Assembly (NCBI GenBank): GCA_010909165.1 | Contig: VJWM01000044.1 | Coordinates: 992,001-1,056,000 of the forward strand | Source of the DNA: Anthoceros angustus | Taxonomy: Eukaryota > Streptophyta > Anthocerotopsida > Anthocerotales > Anthocerotaceae | Length of the DNA: 64,000 bases | Direction of reading: 5' to 3' | In this document: piece after piece, positions 46,439 to 56,889 of the stretch | Layout: every line of letters begins with the position of its first letter | Numbering within the stretch: position 1 is the first letter of the stretch | Notes under the pieces: model-generated | Told to the model about the DNA's origin: nothing | Seen by the model: the letters and a program-made list of their open reading frames with translations, nothing else | The model's database searches: none | Made by a program: the position numbers and the translations under genes

Positions 46439-49012
46439 ATGGAGGTGCAGACATTGCTCATTACGCTTCTCGCGTTCTCCAACCTGTGGAGCTCCTTCTA
46501 CTCATTTCAGGCTCTTGCAGAAGGGACCGCGGATGCCACAGCTCTCCTGGCATTCAAGAGCTCCGTGGGAGATCCATCAGGAGCTCTGCGGAATTGGGAG
46601 CCTGCAAGCGCCGTTTGCACATGGTCCGGAGTGGGATGCGGCAAGAGCTCCCGAGTCGTGTCGCTGGATCTGTCATTCAAGAATCTGAATGGCTCCATCC
46701 CGCCATCTCTCTTCACAGCCTTGCCCTTTCTGTCTCATGTCAACCTGTCGTCAAACCAGCTCGGCGGCCACATCCCCGGCGCGGTAGGAAACGCCACACG
46801 GCTGAAGCTGCTCGATCTCGCTTCCAATCTTCTCACAGGATCCATGCCTGCAACCCTCGGCAACCTGCGGAATTTGGAAATCCTGCGGCTATCACAAAAC
46901 GACCTGTCGGGACCGATTCCGGCAGAGCTGGGAATGTGTGACAGACTTGTGGAGTTGCAGATCGGAGGCGCTTCCGCGGGAGGAAACAATCTGAACGGCA
47001 TCAACGGGACTTTGCCCGCTTCCCTGGCCAACTGCTCGGCTCTGCAGGTTCTGAATGTCACAGCGACCCTGGTCACTGGAGCCATCCCGGCCGAGCTGCT
47101 CACGCCCCGGGCCATCACAGTACTTGTGCTGAAGATGAATAATTTGAAGGGCGGGTTGGACCCTGGTTTGGGTAATCTGACCAGCCTTCGTGTTCTGGAC
47201 TTGTCCTACAATGATCTGGACGGTCCTGTTCCTTCGGAGCTGGGATTGTTGGAGAATTTGGTGGAACTGCGGCTGGGAGCTAAGTCGTTCACGTTTGCCT
47301 TTCCCAACGGGCAACCGATCAACGAGAAGAGTCGCATCGCCGGTTACATTCCCCCAGCCTTAGGTCGGTTGCAAGGTTTGCAAGTGTTGTCCTTGAGCGA
47401 CACCGGGTTACAGGGTAGTATTCCTGTCTCTATAGCAAATCTGACCTCCTTAGGAATTCTCCTTCTTCGTAACAACAATCTCACTGGCGACATTCCACCT
47501 GGCCTTCCTACCTCCTTGACGAAGCTCGATCTTTCTCAAAACAAGCTCCACGGTCTGATACCTGCACAGCTGGGGAATCTGTCGCATCTGGTATCGTTGG
47601 ATTTAAGCTTTAACAATCTTTTCGGTCCTTTGCCGTCTGAAGTTGCACGGTACAGACAGTTGCAGGGATTGGTTTTGGGAGGTGCAGCAGATCAAGTCAG
47701 CAAGGCCGACATCAATGGATCCCTTCCTGAGGGGTTGGCGTTACTTCCTCTGCAGTATATTGCAATATATGCCGGAAGAATGGATGGTAATCTGCTGCCT
47801 TTGATTAATTGTACTGCAATGTGGTCTGTTCTCATAACAGAGAACGAACTTCGCGGCCCCATTCCTCCAGAATTTGCAAACTTCACAGATTTAAAGTATT
47901 TGGCTGTGGCTAGCAATGCGTTGGAAGGGTCTCTATCTGAGGTTGGATGGCAAGCATTTCGCGGTATGCTATATTTGGATCTACAAAGAAACAACTTTGC
48001 AGGTGTGATTCCAGAAAGTATGAGCCATATGGAGAAATTGCAAGGGATCAATTTGTCCAAAAATAATTTCTATGGAAGCATTCCTCTCTCCATGAGAAAC
48101 CTATCGCAATTGGAATGGCTAGTAATTTCTGATAACGCTTTCGATGGAGATATATCAACCTTTTTTGATAGCGTGCATCCTGAAGATGGGCAGAGCAGCA
48201 ACATAAAGGCTTTGGTTGGATCACGAAATCGATTTAGTGGACAACTTCCCAAGTCCCTCAGCGTATTCACTAACCTGCAAATTTTGGTACTATCAGGCAA
48301 CAATTTAGAGGGTTTTATTCCATCAAGTATTGTGGATCTCTCTAGTTTTCGGATGGAGAACGTAAGTGATGATAATATTCTGAGAGGTGAATATGCAGTT
48401 TTAAACCTTGATATTAATAGCGGGCCCCGAAATTATTACTCATTTTCACTTGCTGTTACTGTTTTAGACCTGTCCGACAACATGTTTATGGGAAATATAC
48501 CAGAAAATATAGGTGAAATGCTGGGTCTTCACTTTTTGAATTTGTCTTTTAATTACTTGGGTGGTTCAATTCCACGTTCTCTTAGTGATATAACTAACAT
48601 CATAGAACTAGATTTGTCTTTTAACAATCTAACCGGTAACATTCCAATGGAGCTAGGAAAACTCACAAAACTAGCAACCTTCAATTTGTCATATAATAAC
48701 CTAACGGGACCGATTCCTAGTGCATCACAAATCTCTACATTTCCATTTGCTTTTCTTGGAAATCCAGGTCTTTGTGGAGCACCACTCCCTCGAGATTGCT
48801 CAATTATATCTTCCCAATCAAATTCTTCGGAAACAAAGGTCAAGGTATCTCAAGAGGAACTTATGTCATACGAAGCACTTGGTATCGGTTTTATCGTTGC
48901 TTTTACAACATGTTTATACTATTTTGTATTTACAAAATATGGATGGAACTATGTTGCACAAGAAAAAGTAACATACTTTCGTACATATGGTTTATATCGC
49001 GATAGAGAGTAA
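46439..49012 (+). CDS. Leucine-rich-repeat receptor-like protein (RLP), no kinase
   Basis: A single exon of 857 codons plus stop. Order: signal peptide (MEVQTLLITLLAFSNLW...), plant LRR N-cap (TALLAFKSSVGDPSGAL, NW, CTWSGVGC), about 25 extracellular LRRs of the plant type (LxxLxLSxNxLxGxIP), an interrupting island-like segment around NILRGEYAVLNLDI and PRNYYSFS, and a last LRR group with NLSYNNLTGPIPSASQ. Then come the Cys cap GNPGLCGAPLPRDC, one transmembrane helix (ALGIGFIVAFTTCLYYFVF) and a cytoplasmic tail of about 25 residues. This matches RLPs such as Cf/RLP immune receptors and the related RLK ectodomains. RLPs sense apoplastic ligands at the plasma membrane and signal with a SOBIR1-type kinase partner. 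The 5' half is clearly GC-richer than the 3' half. Ligand unknown. Confidence 0.9.
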   Translation: MEVQTLLITLLAFSNLWSSFYSFQALAEGTADATALLAFKSSVGDPSGALRNWEPASAVCTWSGVGCGKSSRVVSLDLSFKNLNGSIPPSLFTALPFLSHVNLSSNQLGGHIPGAVGNATRLKLLDLASNLLTGSMPATLGNLRNLEILRLSQNDLSGPIPAELGMCDRLVELQIGGASAGGNNLNGINGTLPASLANCSALQVLNVTATLVTGAIPAELLTPRAITVLVLKMNNLKGGLDPGLGNLTSLRVLDLSYNDLDGPVPSELGLLENLVELRLGAKSFTFAFPNGQPINEKSRIAGYIPPALGRLQGLQVLSLSDTGLQGSIPVSIANLTSLGILLLRNNNLTGDIPPGLPTSLTKLDLSQNKLHGLIPAQLGNLSHLVSLDLSFNNLFGPLPSEVARYRQLQGLVLGGAADQVSKADINGSLPEGLALLPLQYIAIYAGRMDGNLLPLINCTAMWSVLITENELRGPIPPEFANFTDLKYLAVASNALEGSLSEVGWQAFRGMLYLDLQRNNFAGVIPESMSHMEKLQGINLSKNNFYGSIPLSMRNLSQLEWLVISDNAFDGDISTFFDSVHPEDGQSSNIKALVGSRNRFSGQLPKSLSVFTNLQILVLSGNNLEGFIPSSIVDLSSFRMENVSDDNILRGEYAVLNLDINSGPRNYYSFSLAVTVLDLSDNMFMGNIPENIGEMLGLHFLNLSFNYLGGSIPRSLSDITNIIELDLSFNNLTGNIPMELGKLTKLATFNLSYNNLTGPIPSASQISTFPFAFLGNPGLCGAPLPRDCSIISSQSNSSETKVKVSQEELMSYEALGIGFIVAFTTCLYYFVFTKYGWNYVAQEKVTYFRTYGLYRDRE

Positions 49013-49085
49013 AGAGTTTTTGTACCTTAAGCTAAAATCATACATAAATAAATATTCAATAATTTATTAAATTATTTATTGATGT

Positions 49086-49128
49086 ATAATATATAATATA
49101 TAATATATAATATATAATATATAATATA
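49086..49128. repeat. 7-bp AT microsatellite (AATATAT), about six copies
   Basis: A perfect run of the heptamer lies about 70 bp after the stop codon of the LRR gene. Confidence 0.9.
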
Positions 49129-49500
49129 GATTTTGTACCTAAAAAAATTTAAGTGAATGTGCACGGGCACTAGAGATCTTTCAAAAAGGAATGCTCTAAA
49201 AAAGTCTAGCTTCATTCATTGGTCGGGCTTATGCAACGTAGGAAATTCTCATCGTCGTGATGGAATGTCCCCTAGCTAACATAAGTCGTGGTCCTATTAA
49301 GGTTGCTCCTGCCAACACATGAAGAAGGAAGAAGAAGAAGAAAAAAATTCTTCCTTGTCTCCTTCTTAAGACCATTTACTCACACATGAACATTTGACAC
49401 ATCAAGCTTTACTCAGAAGTGGCGAAACGAGCTACAGGAAGGGCACATGGTCATACATATATGATGTGAAGGAACTGCGAGGATTGTCCTAGCCATGGAA

Positions 49501-49676
49501 CATGGCAGCCCACCCATGGGACATGGCAACCCGACTGCCGGGATTGTCCCACCCATGAACATGGCAGCCCGACTGTCGGGGCTGTCCCAGCCATGGGACA
49601 TGGCAGCCCGACTGCCGGGGCTGTCCCAGCCATGGGACATGGCAGCCCAATTGCAGGGGCTATTCCTCCTGTCCCT
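49501..49676. repeat. 39-bp minisatellite, about four copies
   Basis: CATGGCAGCCCGACTG-type units start at about 49522, 49560, 49599 and 49638, with a shortened unit before. All contain GGGACATGGCA and GGGGCTGTCCCAG variants. Confidence 0.85.
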
Positions 49677-49864
49677 TTGTTGCCAGGGTGTGGGCTCAAG
49701 AATACCAAGGGTACGTTCGTAAATTATTGGCGATATTTGTGAAGCTCACCCCCCATGGCCTTTCACCAAAATCACCAAGACTTTGGCCATCCGTTGTGAG
49801 CAGTTCAGTCCCATGATATTTTATAGCTTGCTACCCGCATCCTGGATAGCAGTTAACTGTACGG

Positions 49865-49974
49865 AGTAATAATGTTGAGGAGAGAGGTTGCTAACTTGAT
49901 CGCATGGCCTAATGGCCCAAGTAATAATGTTGAGGAGAGAGGTTGCTAACTTGATCGCATGGCCTAATGGCCCA
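49865..49974. repeat. Perfect 55-bp tandem duplication
   Basis: The block AGTAATAATGTTGAGGAGAG to ATGGCCTAATGGCCCA is present twice in direct contact, at 49865 and 49920, without differences that I can see. This implies a recent event. Confidence 0.9.
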
Positions 49975-50527
49975 GTTGAACTTGATGGCTTCTTTCGCCT
50001 CTCTTGTCTCCTTTACCACCTCCTCCTCCTTGACATTGTTAACCCTTGCCCCCTACTATCTCCTTGCCTACAAGTCTTTCCGTTCCCTTTGGCTCAATAC
50101 TGATTCCTAAGCTTCTTTATCTTGGCTCTCCTAGGCAGCTGCTTGGCTTAAACGGCTTGACTTTGCACCCCTTAGCCGGCTCAGCCAACTCCCCATTCCC
50201 TCCTCCCCCTTTCTCATCTCCCTCCCAACCAACTCATCCGACAGGACCTTAAGATACCTTCGTCTCACTTGGTTCCCCCTCTCATTTGCCCCTCCCCTAA
50301 CGCCCAAACTCCATATCTACAAGAAGGAGTTCCGTATTAATCTCCCCCCTCTGGATTCCCTGCCCTTCAGCCCATCTCCGCCTGATGTATTGAGTCTGAG
50401 TGGTAAGTGCTCGAGTCGATATATTGAGTTACTCGTTACCACGCTGCTTGTACCAACCTTTTTACTTTGAAGCAAATTTGAAATAAAAATTGGCTGGTTA
50501 GGACTCGGAGTCAAATTAGAGTACATA

Positions 50528-51480
50528 TCATGGTCGCATGGCCTGATGGGCTGTTTGTGTGGCCGGGATAAAATATTCCAGCAGGATGCATGGTTTCACC
50601 TGTGCTCCTGGCCGAGCAAAAAAAGGCTGATGCTGAAAATTATGTGTTTCCACGGTTCTTGCCCAAATGGCATCTGAGTCAGCTTGAACAAGTGGCACAG
50701 GCATGTTGCCTACCCCAGGTATCACATCGGCAGGACCATTCTCAAGGGGTTTACTGGCCCCATCTACAAATGCCCGAACTCCACCAGAGGCGTAATCCTC
50801 ATGAGCTACATGTCCCTTTTGACCTGATCCATACTTGCCTGCCTGAGCCACCTCTCCAGGTTTGTGACGACACCAAAACTTAGTGGTCCGGTCTTGACTT
50901 CCGGAGCAAAAATATGTCCCAAAGGATGCCAGGCTAAATCCCACACACTCCCCTCATGAGCACTTGCAACCTCTGCCTGAGGAGTCTCATACCCCACGAG
51001 CCAAAACAGAATACTCCCATCATAACCGCCACTAACAAACAGCTCCTCATGAAACGGATGCCAAGCCGGAGCCGTCACATCCCCCTTCAGCCCATGGTAC
51101 AATTCCATCTCCTTCAACGTCCTTATATCAAACAACTTGATAGCCTCGTCCTTAGACCCCGTCAGCACCCAATTCCCGTCGTTGTTCCACTTCACCTTCA
51201 ATACAGCGGCCTTGTGTGCCTCTTATAGTATGCAAATCCTTCCCCGTCCTAGCATCTCAGAGCTTCACGAGCGCATCCTTCCCACCTGAAACAATCAGCG
51301 ACTTCTGAGGATGCCAAACACAGCATTCACATCCCAGTCCTCCTCGTCACACCTCGCAAAATCCCAAATCTTAATCACACTGTCGTGCGAGCAGGAGCAG
51401 AACTTTAGGTCAGTGGACGAGAAGCTGAGATTTCGCACCACAGAATTCTTGAGCGGTGGGGATAAGGAGCCCGCCAGCAA
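50528..51480 (-). pseudogene. Processed pseudogene of FY/WDR33 (WD40 polyadenylation factor)
   Basis: The minus strand reads, without introns, [98 protein letters not shown] and [16 protein letters not shown]. These are successive WD40 blades of FY, a subunit of the CPSF mRNA 3'-end complex. Damage seen: a short deletion after FARC, a frameshift at WHP near 51315, a TGA in place of the Trp codon in KLWDAR, a frameshift before VKW near 51205, and a one-T frameshift before CSGSQD near 50905. The 5' part (first blades) is missing. FY genes normally have many introns, so the gap-free match points to an mRNA-derived copy. Confidence 0.85.
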
Positions 51481-52252
51481 GATAAGGCCGCTTCCAATTA
51501 TTGGTCGCTGCCATATTTCCTGACGCTCGGCCTTCTGATCCCGTGGAAGGAACTTCCTTTGCCTTCTACAGCAATCTCACGATTGCCTTGCAGCAAGCTT
51601 CCGTCTTCACACAACGCGTCTTATCCTCATCTTCCTTCGAAGCCCGTCTGCACAGAGGACTTTGTTCATCCTCCCAAGCGCCCTCGAACGGATGACCCGC
51701 TGTTAATATGCACCACTCTAAAGTTATGTCTGCTCTCGTTTAACAAAAGATATGTAAGAGGTGCTGGCAGATCCGGTGCTAATACGGGCTATATAGTTAG
51801 TAGTTCTCCCGGGAGCGGTGCCTCCAACATAGCCACAGAATGGCAACCGGATGCCTTGTGGAACCAACAAATTGGTGAAGGTACAGGGATTTTACAAGGA
51901 GCTCCTGCACACAGGTCACCTCACTTCTACTCTGCTTTAAGCTGTGCAAAAACTGTATTCAGTTATCTGGTCCTTCATGACCTCACTGTCAAAGTTGGGA
52001 GTGAAGGCGAGTCGTTACGTCTTTCAAGCTGCCCTTCAAGCTTGTGCGTATCACATGCGTCTCAATGCCAGACAGACATACATCCCATGTCTTCGACAGG
52101 TCACAGTTACAGGCACATTCAGGAGGATCAGGTTGATCACGGTTGATGGGATGCGACATCTGAGCGGAACTGTATATTATTAATAAACAGGGCGGTGTTT
52201 CTCGTCGGGAGGCAAGCCAGCGAATACTCTCGTATCCAAAATTGCTCTATTT
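51481..52252. other. Intergenic between the FY pseudogene and the PPR gene
   Basis: A frame on + at 51559-52146 is open for 195 codons, but its content (for example HPPKRPRTDDPL, then mixed sequence) matches nothing I know. I see no repeats or RNA gene here. Confidence 0.4.
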
Positions 52253-55242
52253 TCAAGCATGGTCTCCACATGAACAGAGGCCGTTGTGAAAATGGTGAAC
52301 ACTGTGGGCATCTCTCACGATGATAGTTCTCCCTTCTACCTTGGAAAGGATTTTAGTGCCACTATGGCAATCGTTGCACATGCGAAGGTTCTTAGTGACC
52401 AGCAAAGTGGACCCGTCTGGAGTGTTGAGCAGGCCAAAAGCCAATGCTAGCTTCTCAGCATGTCCACACAAGGCATCCTCCTTTTCCAACTCTGATACTG
52501 GCTTCAGCACCAACTCGGTGTGTGGAACATGGCCCCGCTCCTTCAGTTGAAGATTCAGGCTCTTCAATTTGGAATCGACATCATCCCTCGCTTCGCCAAC
52601 GGTGAATTCATGCAGTTTGTTGTGCACCTCAATCCAGGCTTGTGCAGGTTTCTTCATGGCACCGGCACCCTTTCGCCTCTTCTCAATGTTGTCCACCTCC
52701 TCCCACATGCCAGCATTTGCGTAAGTGTTAGACATAAGCACATATGCAGCTGCTAGCGTAGGTTCGAGTTCCACTATACGGTCAAAGCACCTCCTTGCTC
52801 GACGCACATCCCCATGGTTCTTGCAGGCACTGAGCAAAGTTCTCCACCCAACAATGTCATGCTTGAAACTGGATGGTCGGCTTTGTAGACTTTCTTCTGC
52901 CTCATCCAAGCGGCCTGACCGGCCAAGAAGATCTACGATGCAATTGTAGTGCTCAACAGTTGGGGAGATACCGTACTCACTCTCCATGCTTTGAAAGTAC
53001 TGGAGACCTTCATCCACCAAGCCCACGTGACTGCATGCATTGAGCAAACAGACAAATGTTGTACCATCAGGTTCTTGTCCTTGTTGGAGCATCTCTTGAA
53101 AGCATTGAATGGCAATTCTGCAGCAGTTATGCTGGCCATAGCCATTCATCAAAGCATTCCACGTTACCACATCTCTAGTAGGCAGCCTATCAAAGACTGT
53201 CCGAGCTTCCTGTAATCTCCCGCATTTTGCATACATGTCCACAAGGGCGCTTCCGATGAAGGCATCTCGTTCAAGTCCCTGCTTTAGAATTTCATCATGA
53301 ATCTGCATGCCCTCTTGAATGGAACCAAGATTGCCACATGCTTTCAAGACGCAAACCAAGATGACATCGTTGGCTGGCAGCATACCATCCTGTTGCAAAC
53401 TCTTATAAAGGTCCAAGGCTTCTCGAAAACAACCCTGCTGGGCATATCCTGTCACCATGGCACTCCATGTCACAACGCTTCTTGCAGGCAACCCGTCAAA
53501 GACATTGCGAGCATCCTTTAAGCAGCCGCATTTCGCATACATGTCCACTAGCGAGTTCCCAACGAGATGATCTACCTGGAATCCGATTTCCACAATGTGT
53601 GAATGGATGTTCTTGCCCATTTGGGTGTCTCCTGAGGTGGCACATGCTTTCAGAACTGAGGCAAACGTAATCTTGTCTGGCTTCACACCACTTTGTTGCA
53701 TCTCCTCATACAGATCAAGAGAATCTCTACCGAGCCCGAATTGTGCATACCCTGATATCATGGCACCCCATGTCACCACGTCCTTGGCCGCCAACCTGTC
53801 GAATACTCTGCGTGCCTCCTTCAAGCTTCCACATTTGGCATACATGTCCACAAGAGTGCACCCAATAACATCTGACTCCAATCCCGTTTGAAGGATTCGG
53901 TCATGAATCTGCCTTCCTGCTTGTAGTGCTCCAATGCTTCCACATGCTATCAGAGCGCTCACAAATGTAACCATGCTTGGAGTTATGCCTTGCTCTTGCA
54001 TGCTCTCAAACAGGTCTAGAGCGACTTGACCATCTCCATGCTGGGCATATCCTGCAATCATCGCACCCCATGTCACCACACTTCTGGACTGTAACCTGTC
54101 AAACACCCTGCGAGCACACTCTAAGCTCCCACACTTGGCATACATGTCCACTAGTGAGTTTCCAACAAACATGTCCGTTTCCAGTCCTTTCTCTAGGATC
54201 AGCGCATGAGTTTGCTTGCCCTTCTGCATAAAACCAACATCAGCACATGCTTTCAAGATGCTCACGAATGTGAACTTGTCTGGACTCAAACCGTCCTGCT
54301 GCATGCAGTTATACAGCTCCAAGGCCTCCTGGCTATGGCCATGCTGAACATAGCCTGCAATCAAGGCACTCCATGTCACAATGTTTCTTGCTGGCAATCT
54401 GTCAAACACTGCACGAGCATCCTCTAGGCTGCCACATTTGGCATACATGTCCACCAGGGTGCTGCCCACAAATATACTGGACTCACAGCCACTATCCATG
54501 ACAGCAGTATGAATGACTTTGCCAGTTGTCAAATCCGCCCTGCTCGCACATACTTTCAGCACTGCCGCAAATACAAAATCATTCGGTTTCACCGATGATT
54601 GCTGCATAGCTTCATACAACTTGATCGCTCGTTCAGCTTCACCATGCTCACCATGAGCTGATATGATAGAAGCCCACACAAATGTGTCTGGTATAGGTAG
54701 CTTAGCAAACACTTGCTGTGCTTCCACCAAACTTCCAGAAGAAGAATACATGCGGATGATATGGTTACCCAGAAAATTGTTGGTCTTATACCCACATTTC
54801 AACACAAGGGTATGCACACGTCTTGCGGCTGCCCAGTTTTTCTGTGCCATGCATCCTTTCAGAACACAATACAACATCTCAGTGGAAATGTGAACTTGCA
54901 GTCGCATAATCTCCAGCTCTTCGACAGCCTGATCAAGATGCCCCTCATCACACAGTTTCTTCCAGACTTCTGTCTCCAATCCTTTCGTTCTAACTGCCCC
55001 CCTGCAAGACCAGGCAATTGCAACGAGATGACCAAAAACGCCAAAACAACTGAACAGCTCTAGTATTCAGAAGTACAAACTGTATGCTCAAAGCCATACC
55101 TGCCAGGCGACGTACATTCCTGATCAACAGCTGGATCGTTGTATGCTTTACATGACCCGCTAGGACTTACACCATTTCCCAAATGGTCCAGCCACAAACC
55201 CTCCCTATCTGCCCCAGGCGTGAACTCAGAATACTTGGGCTT
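52253..55242 (-). CDS. Pentatricopeptide repeat protein, PLS-DYW class (organelle RNA editing factor)
   Basis: The main exon (55001-52253) encodes at least 14 P-L-S repeats such as VGSTLVDMYAKCGSLEDARAVF and VVTWGAMIAGYAQHG. These are followed by E and E+ motifs (VLMSNTYANAGMWEEV, KPAQAWIEV) and a full DYW deaminase domain with HAEK (His and catalytic Glu), CNDCH and CSCGD. Such proteins bind one RNA site in chloroplasts or mitochondria and deaminate a C to U. No ATG opens the main exon. A 5' exon at 55242-55100 (143 nt, reading KPKYSEFTPGADRE to TSPGR) joins in phase across a GT-AG intron, so the start and targeting peptide lie in a further upstream exon that I could not fix. The C-terminus ends Asp-His-Ala instead of Asp-Tyr-Trp. 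Confidence 0.92.
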
Positions 55243-55548
55243 CTGTGGTGGTCACCCAACAATCAGCTGCCCCAGCAACACCTGCCAGTCCTCAGTGACC
55301 TGCATAATTCCGCTGAAAAGTATCCCCATACCACATCAAAAACATCAGCAGATCAAACTTACCTCACAACACCTATCTCCCCACCACTGAGAAGGATGAA
55401 GCAGCAGATTCTTCCCCAACACCTCCCCACCAAACGACCGATCTGCAACCCACCACCGTAAGGTCAAGCTTCCCAGCACCCAACCAGCAACCCGCAATCA
55501 AACTGATCACATCCTGAATCCGGCACCTCACCCAGCCTATCTCCCAGC

Positions 55549-55740
55549 TTGCCTCGCTCAGGGGCAGGCCGCAAGCTTGATATTCGCCGATACCACATTC
55601 CAGCCAAGAGCACCGTCCTCTTCAACATGCACGCCATCCCGAAGTGGGAGCGGCCCGACCAGTTCGAGCCTGACCGCTTTCTCAACTCCAACATCAACGT
55701 GCTGGGAACACGCCACCAGGTGCTCCTACTGGGGCGGGAA
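55549..55740 (+). pseudogene. Cytochrome P450 fragment (PERF region)
   Basis: The translation IRRYHIPAKSTVLFNMHAI, followed by the PERF-type motif FEPDRFLNSNI, is the stretch between the ExxR helix and the haem-binding loop of plant P450s. The expected haem loop FGxGxRxCxG is replaced by a shifted frame right after GTRHQ, and no other part of a P450 is present nearby. It is a relic of one exon. Confidence 0.75.
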
Positions 55741-55812
55741 GAAGGATGTGTATGAGGAAATTATCGAAGAATCTTCGATAATTATCGAGGATCTTGTAAG
55801 TTTGCCGCAAAT

Positions 55813-56207
55813 TGTTCATTGATTATGTCAAGTTCACAAACTTCACTTGGCTAGGCTAGTCAGGGCAAGTTTGAAGCATTCGAGCCATACACGAGGCAAA
55901 CAATTTCTCGGAAGTTGACCTTGGAAAATTGTCTGATCAGTTCTTGGCTTTGTCCTTAGCAAAGCGCAGGTCAGCAGCTGTATGGTGTGCCTCTCTTGCT
56001 CTCACTAATGATCCATCGTTTCTCGTGCTGGAGAGCATCCGAGTGCTACTGTTTCTGGGCATGCTAGTTTCTGGACATGACCACTGTGGAGTCCGTCACC
56101 TTGTTCACTGATAATGTCAAGATCACACACTTGTTCAGAAACTTCACTTGTCTAATCTGGCATGTTTGAAGCATTCGAGCCATCCATGAGGGGAAGCAAC
56201 TCCTCGG
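55813..56207 (+). repeat. Diverged direct repeat of about 100 bp, 290 bp apart
   Basis: Copies at about 55813-55911 and 56101-56207 share TTGAAGCATTCGAGCCAT, AAACTTCACTTG and ATGTCAAG in the same order, with small indels. Confidence 0.7.
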
Positions 56208-56889
56208 CCAAATCTGGAACAAGGACTTGAAGTTGATTTGATTGCTGGCATCAGCCTATCAGACCTATTCATGAAATGCGGCAGCTACGAGATGCCCCTA
56301 GCATTCCTAGTCGGAGCGGATGTGCAGCATGCTAGTTTTCTGCCTGTGCATGTCTTTCTCCTGTAGGCGGAGACTCACAAATCGGATCTTTCCAGATGTT
56401 CAAAGCTCAGTGCCGGTAACTTTCGTGTCAAAGCGAAGAAGGTTTACGTAAGGCCTTCGAGGTGGTGCTCGTAAACATTAGAGCATGGATGCATGGATGG
56501 CATCGACATCGGCACGACTCCCCCGCGGCATCCGGAGACCAGTGTGCAGTAAGGCCACTACGCTGGTCAGCTTCTCTCTGGTCATTGCTGGTTGTATCTT
56601 TGAACATTGCCGTTTCCCTCTTGACTCCGGGTGTTATCCGTCAGTCCTCCTGGATACTCTTCCACTCTACTTCGTTTCTAACGTAGTAGACAATACGTGG
56701 GTGAATGCTTCAGGACGGTTCGTTTGCTTGCGATTTGGTTTCTTTGTGATGCCAGGTTTCAACAAATCCACCGCTGCTGAAGGCACTGTCAAAGCGCTGA
56801 ATACACTTCCTGTGACTGCTAGACAGCTGACAAGCCCACGTCTAGAGATTCTGAATTCTATTCTCTATTTCTGAAAATGTGTTGATGTT

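Larger units (their letters stand above)
49013..50527. other. Intergenic, repeat-containing
   Basis: This is AT-rich just after the LRR gene, followed by three local repeats (listed separately) and a C/T-rich stretch at 50000-50300. No gene is supported. Confidence 0.5.
55243..56889. other. Intergenic region with a P450 relic and a diverged direct repeat
   Basis: Apart from the possible 5' exon of the PPR gene, the P450 fragment and the repeat listed separately, I see no gene. Short frames on + near 56.5 kb look random. Confidence 0.45.
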
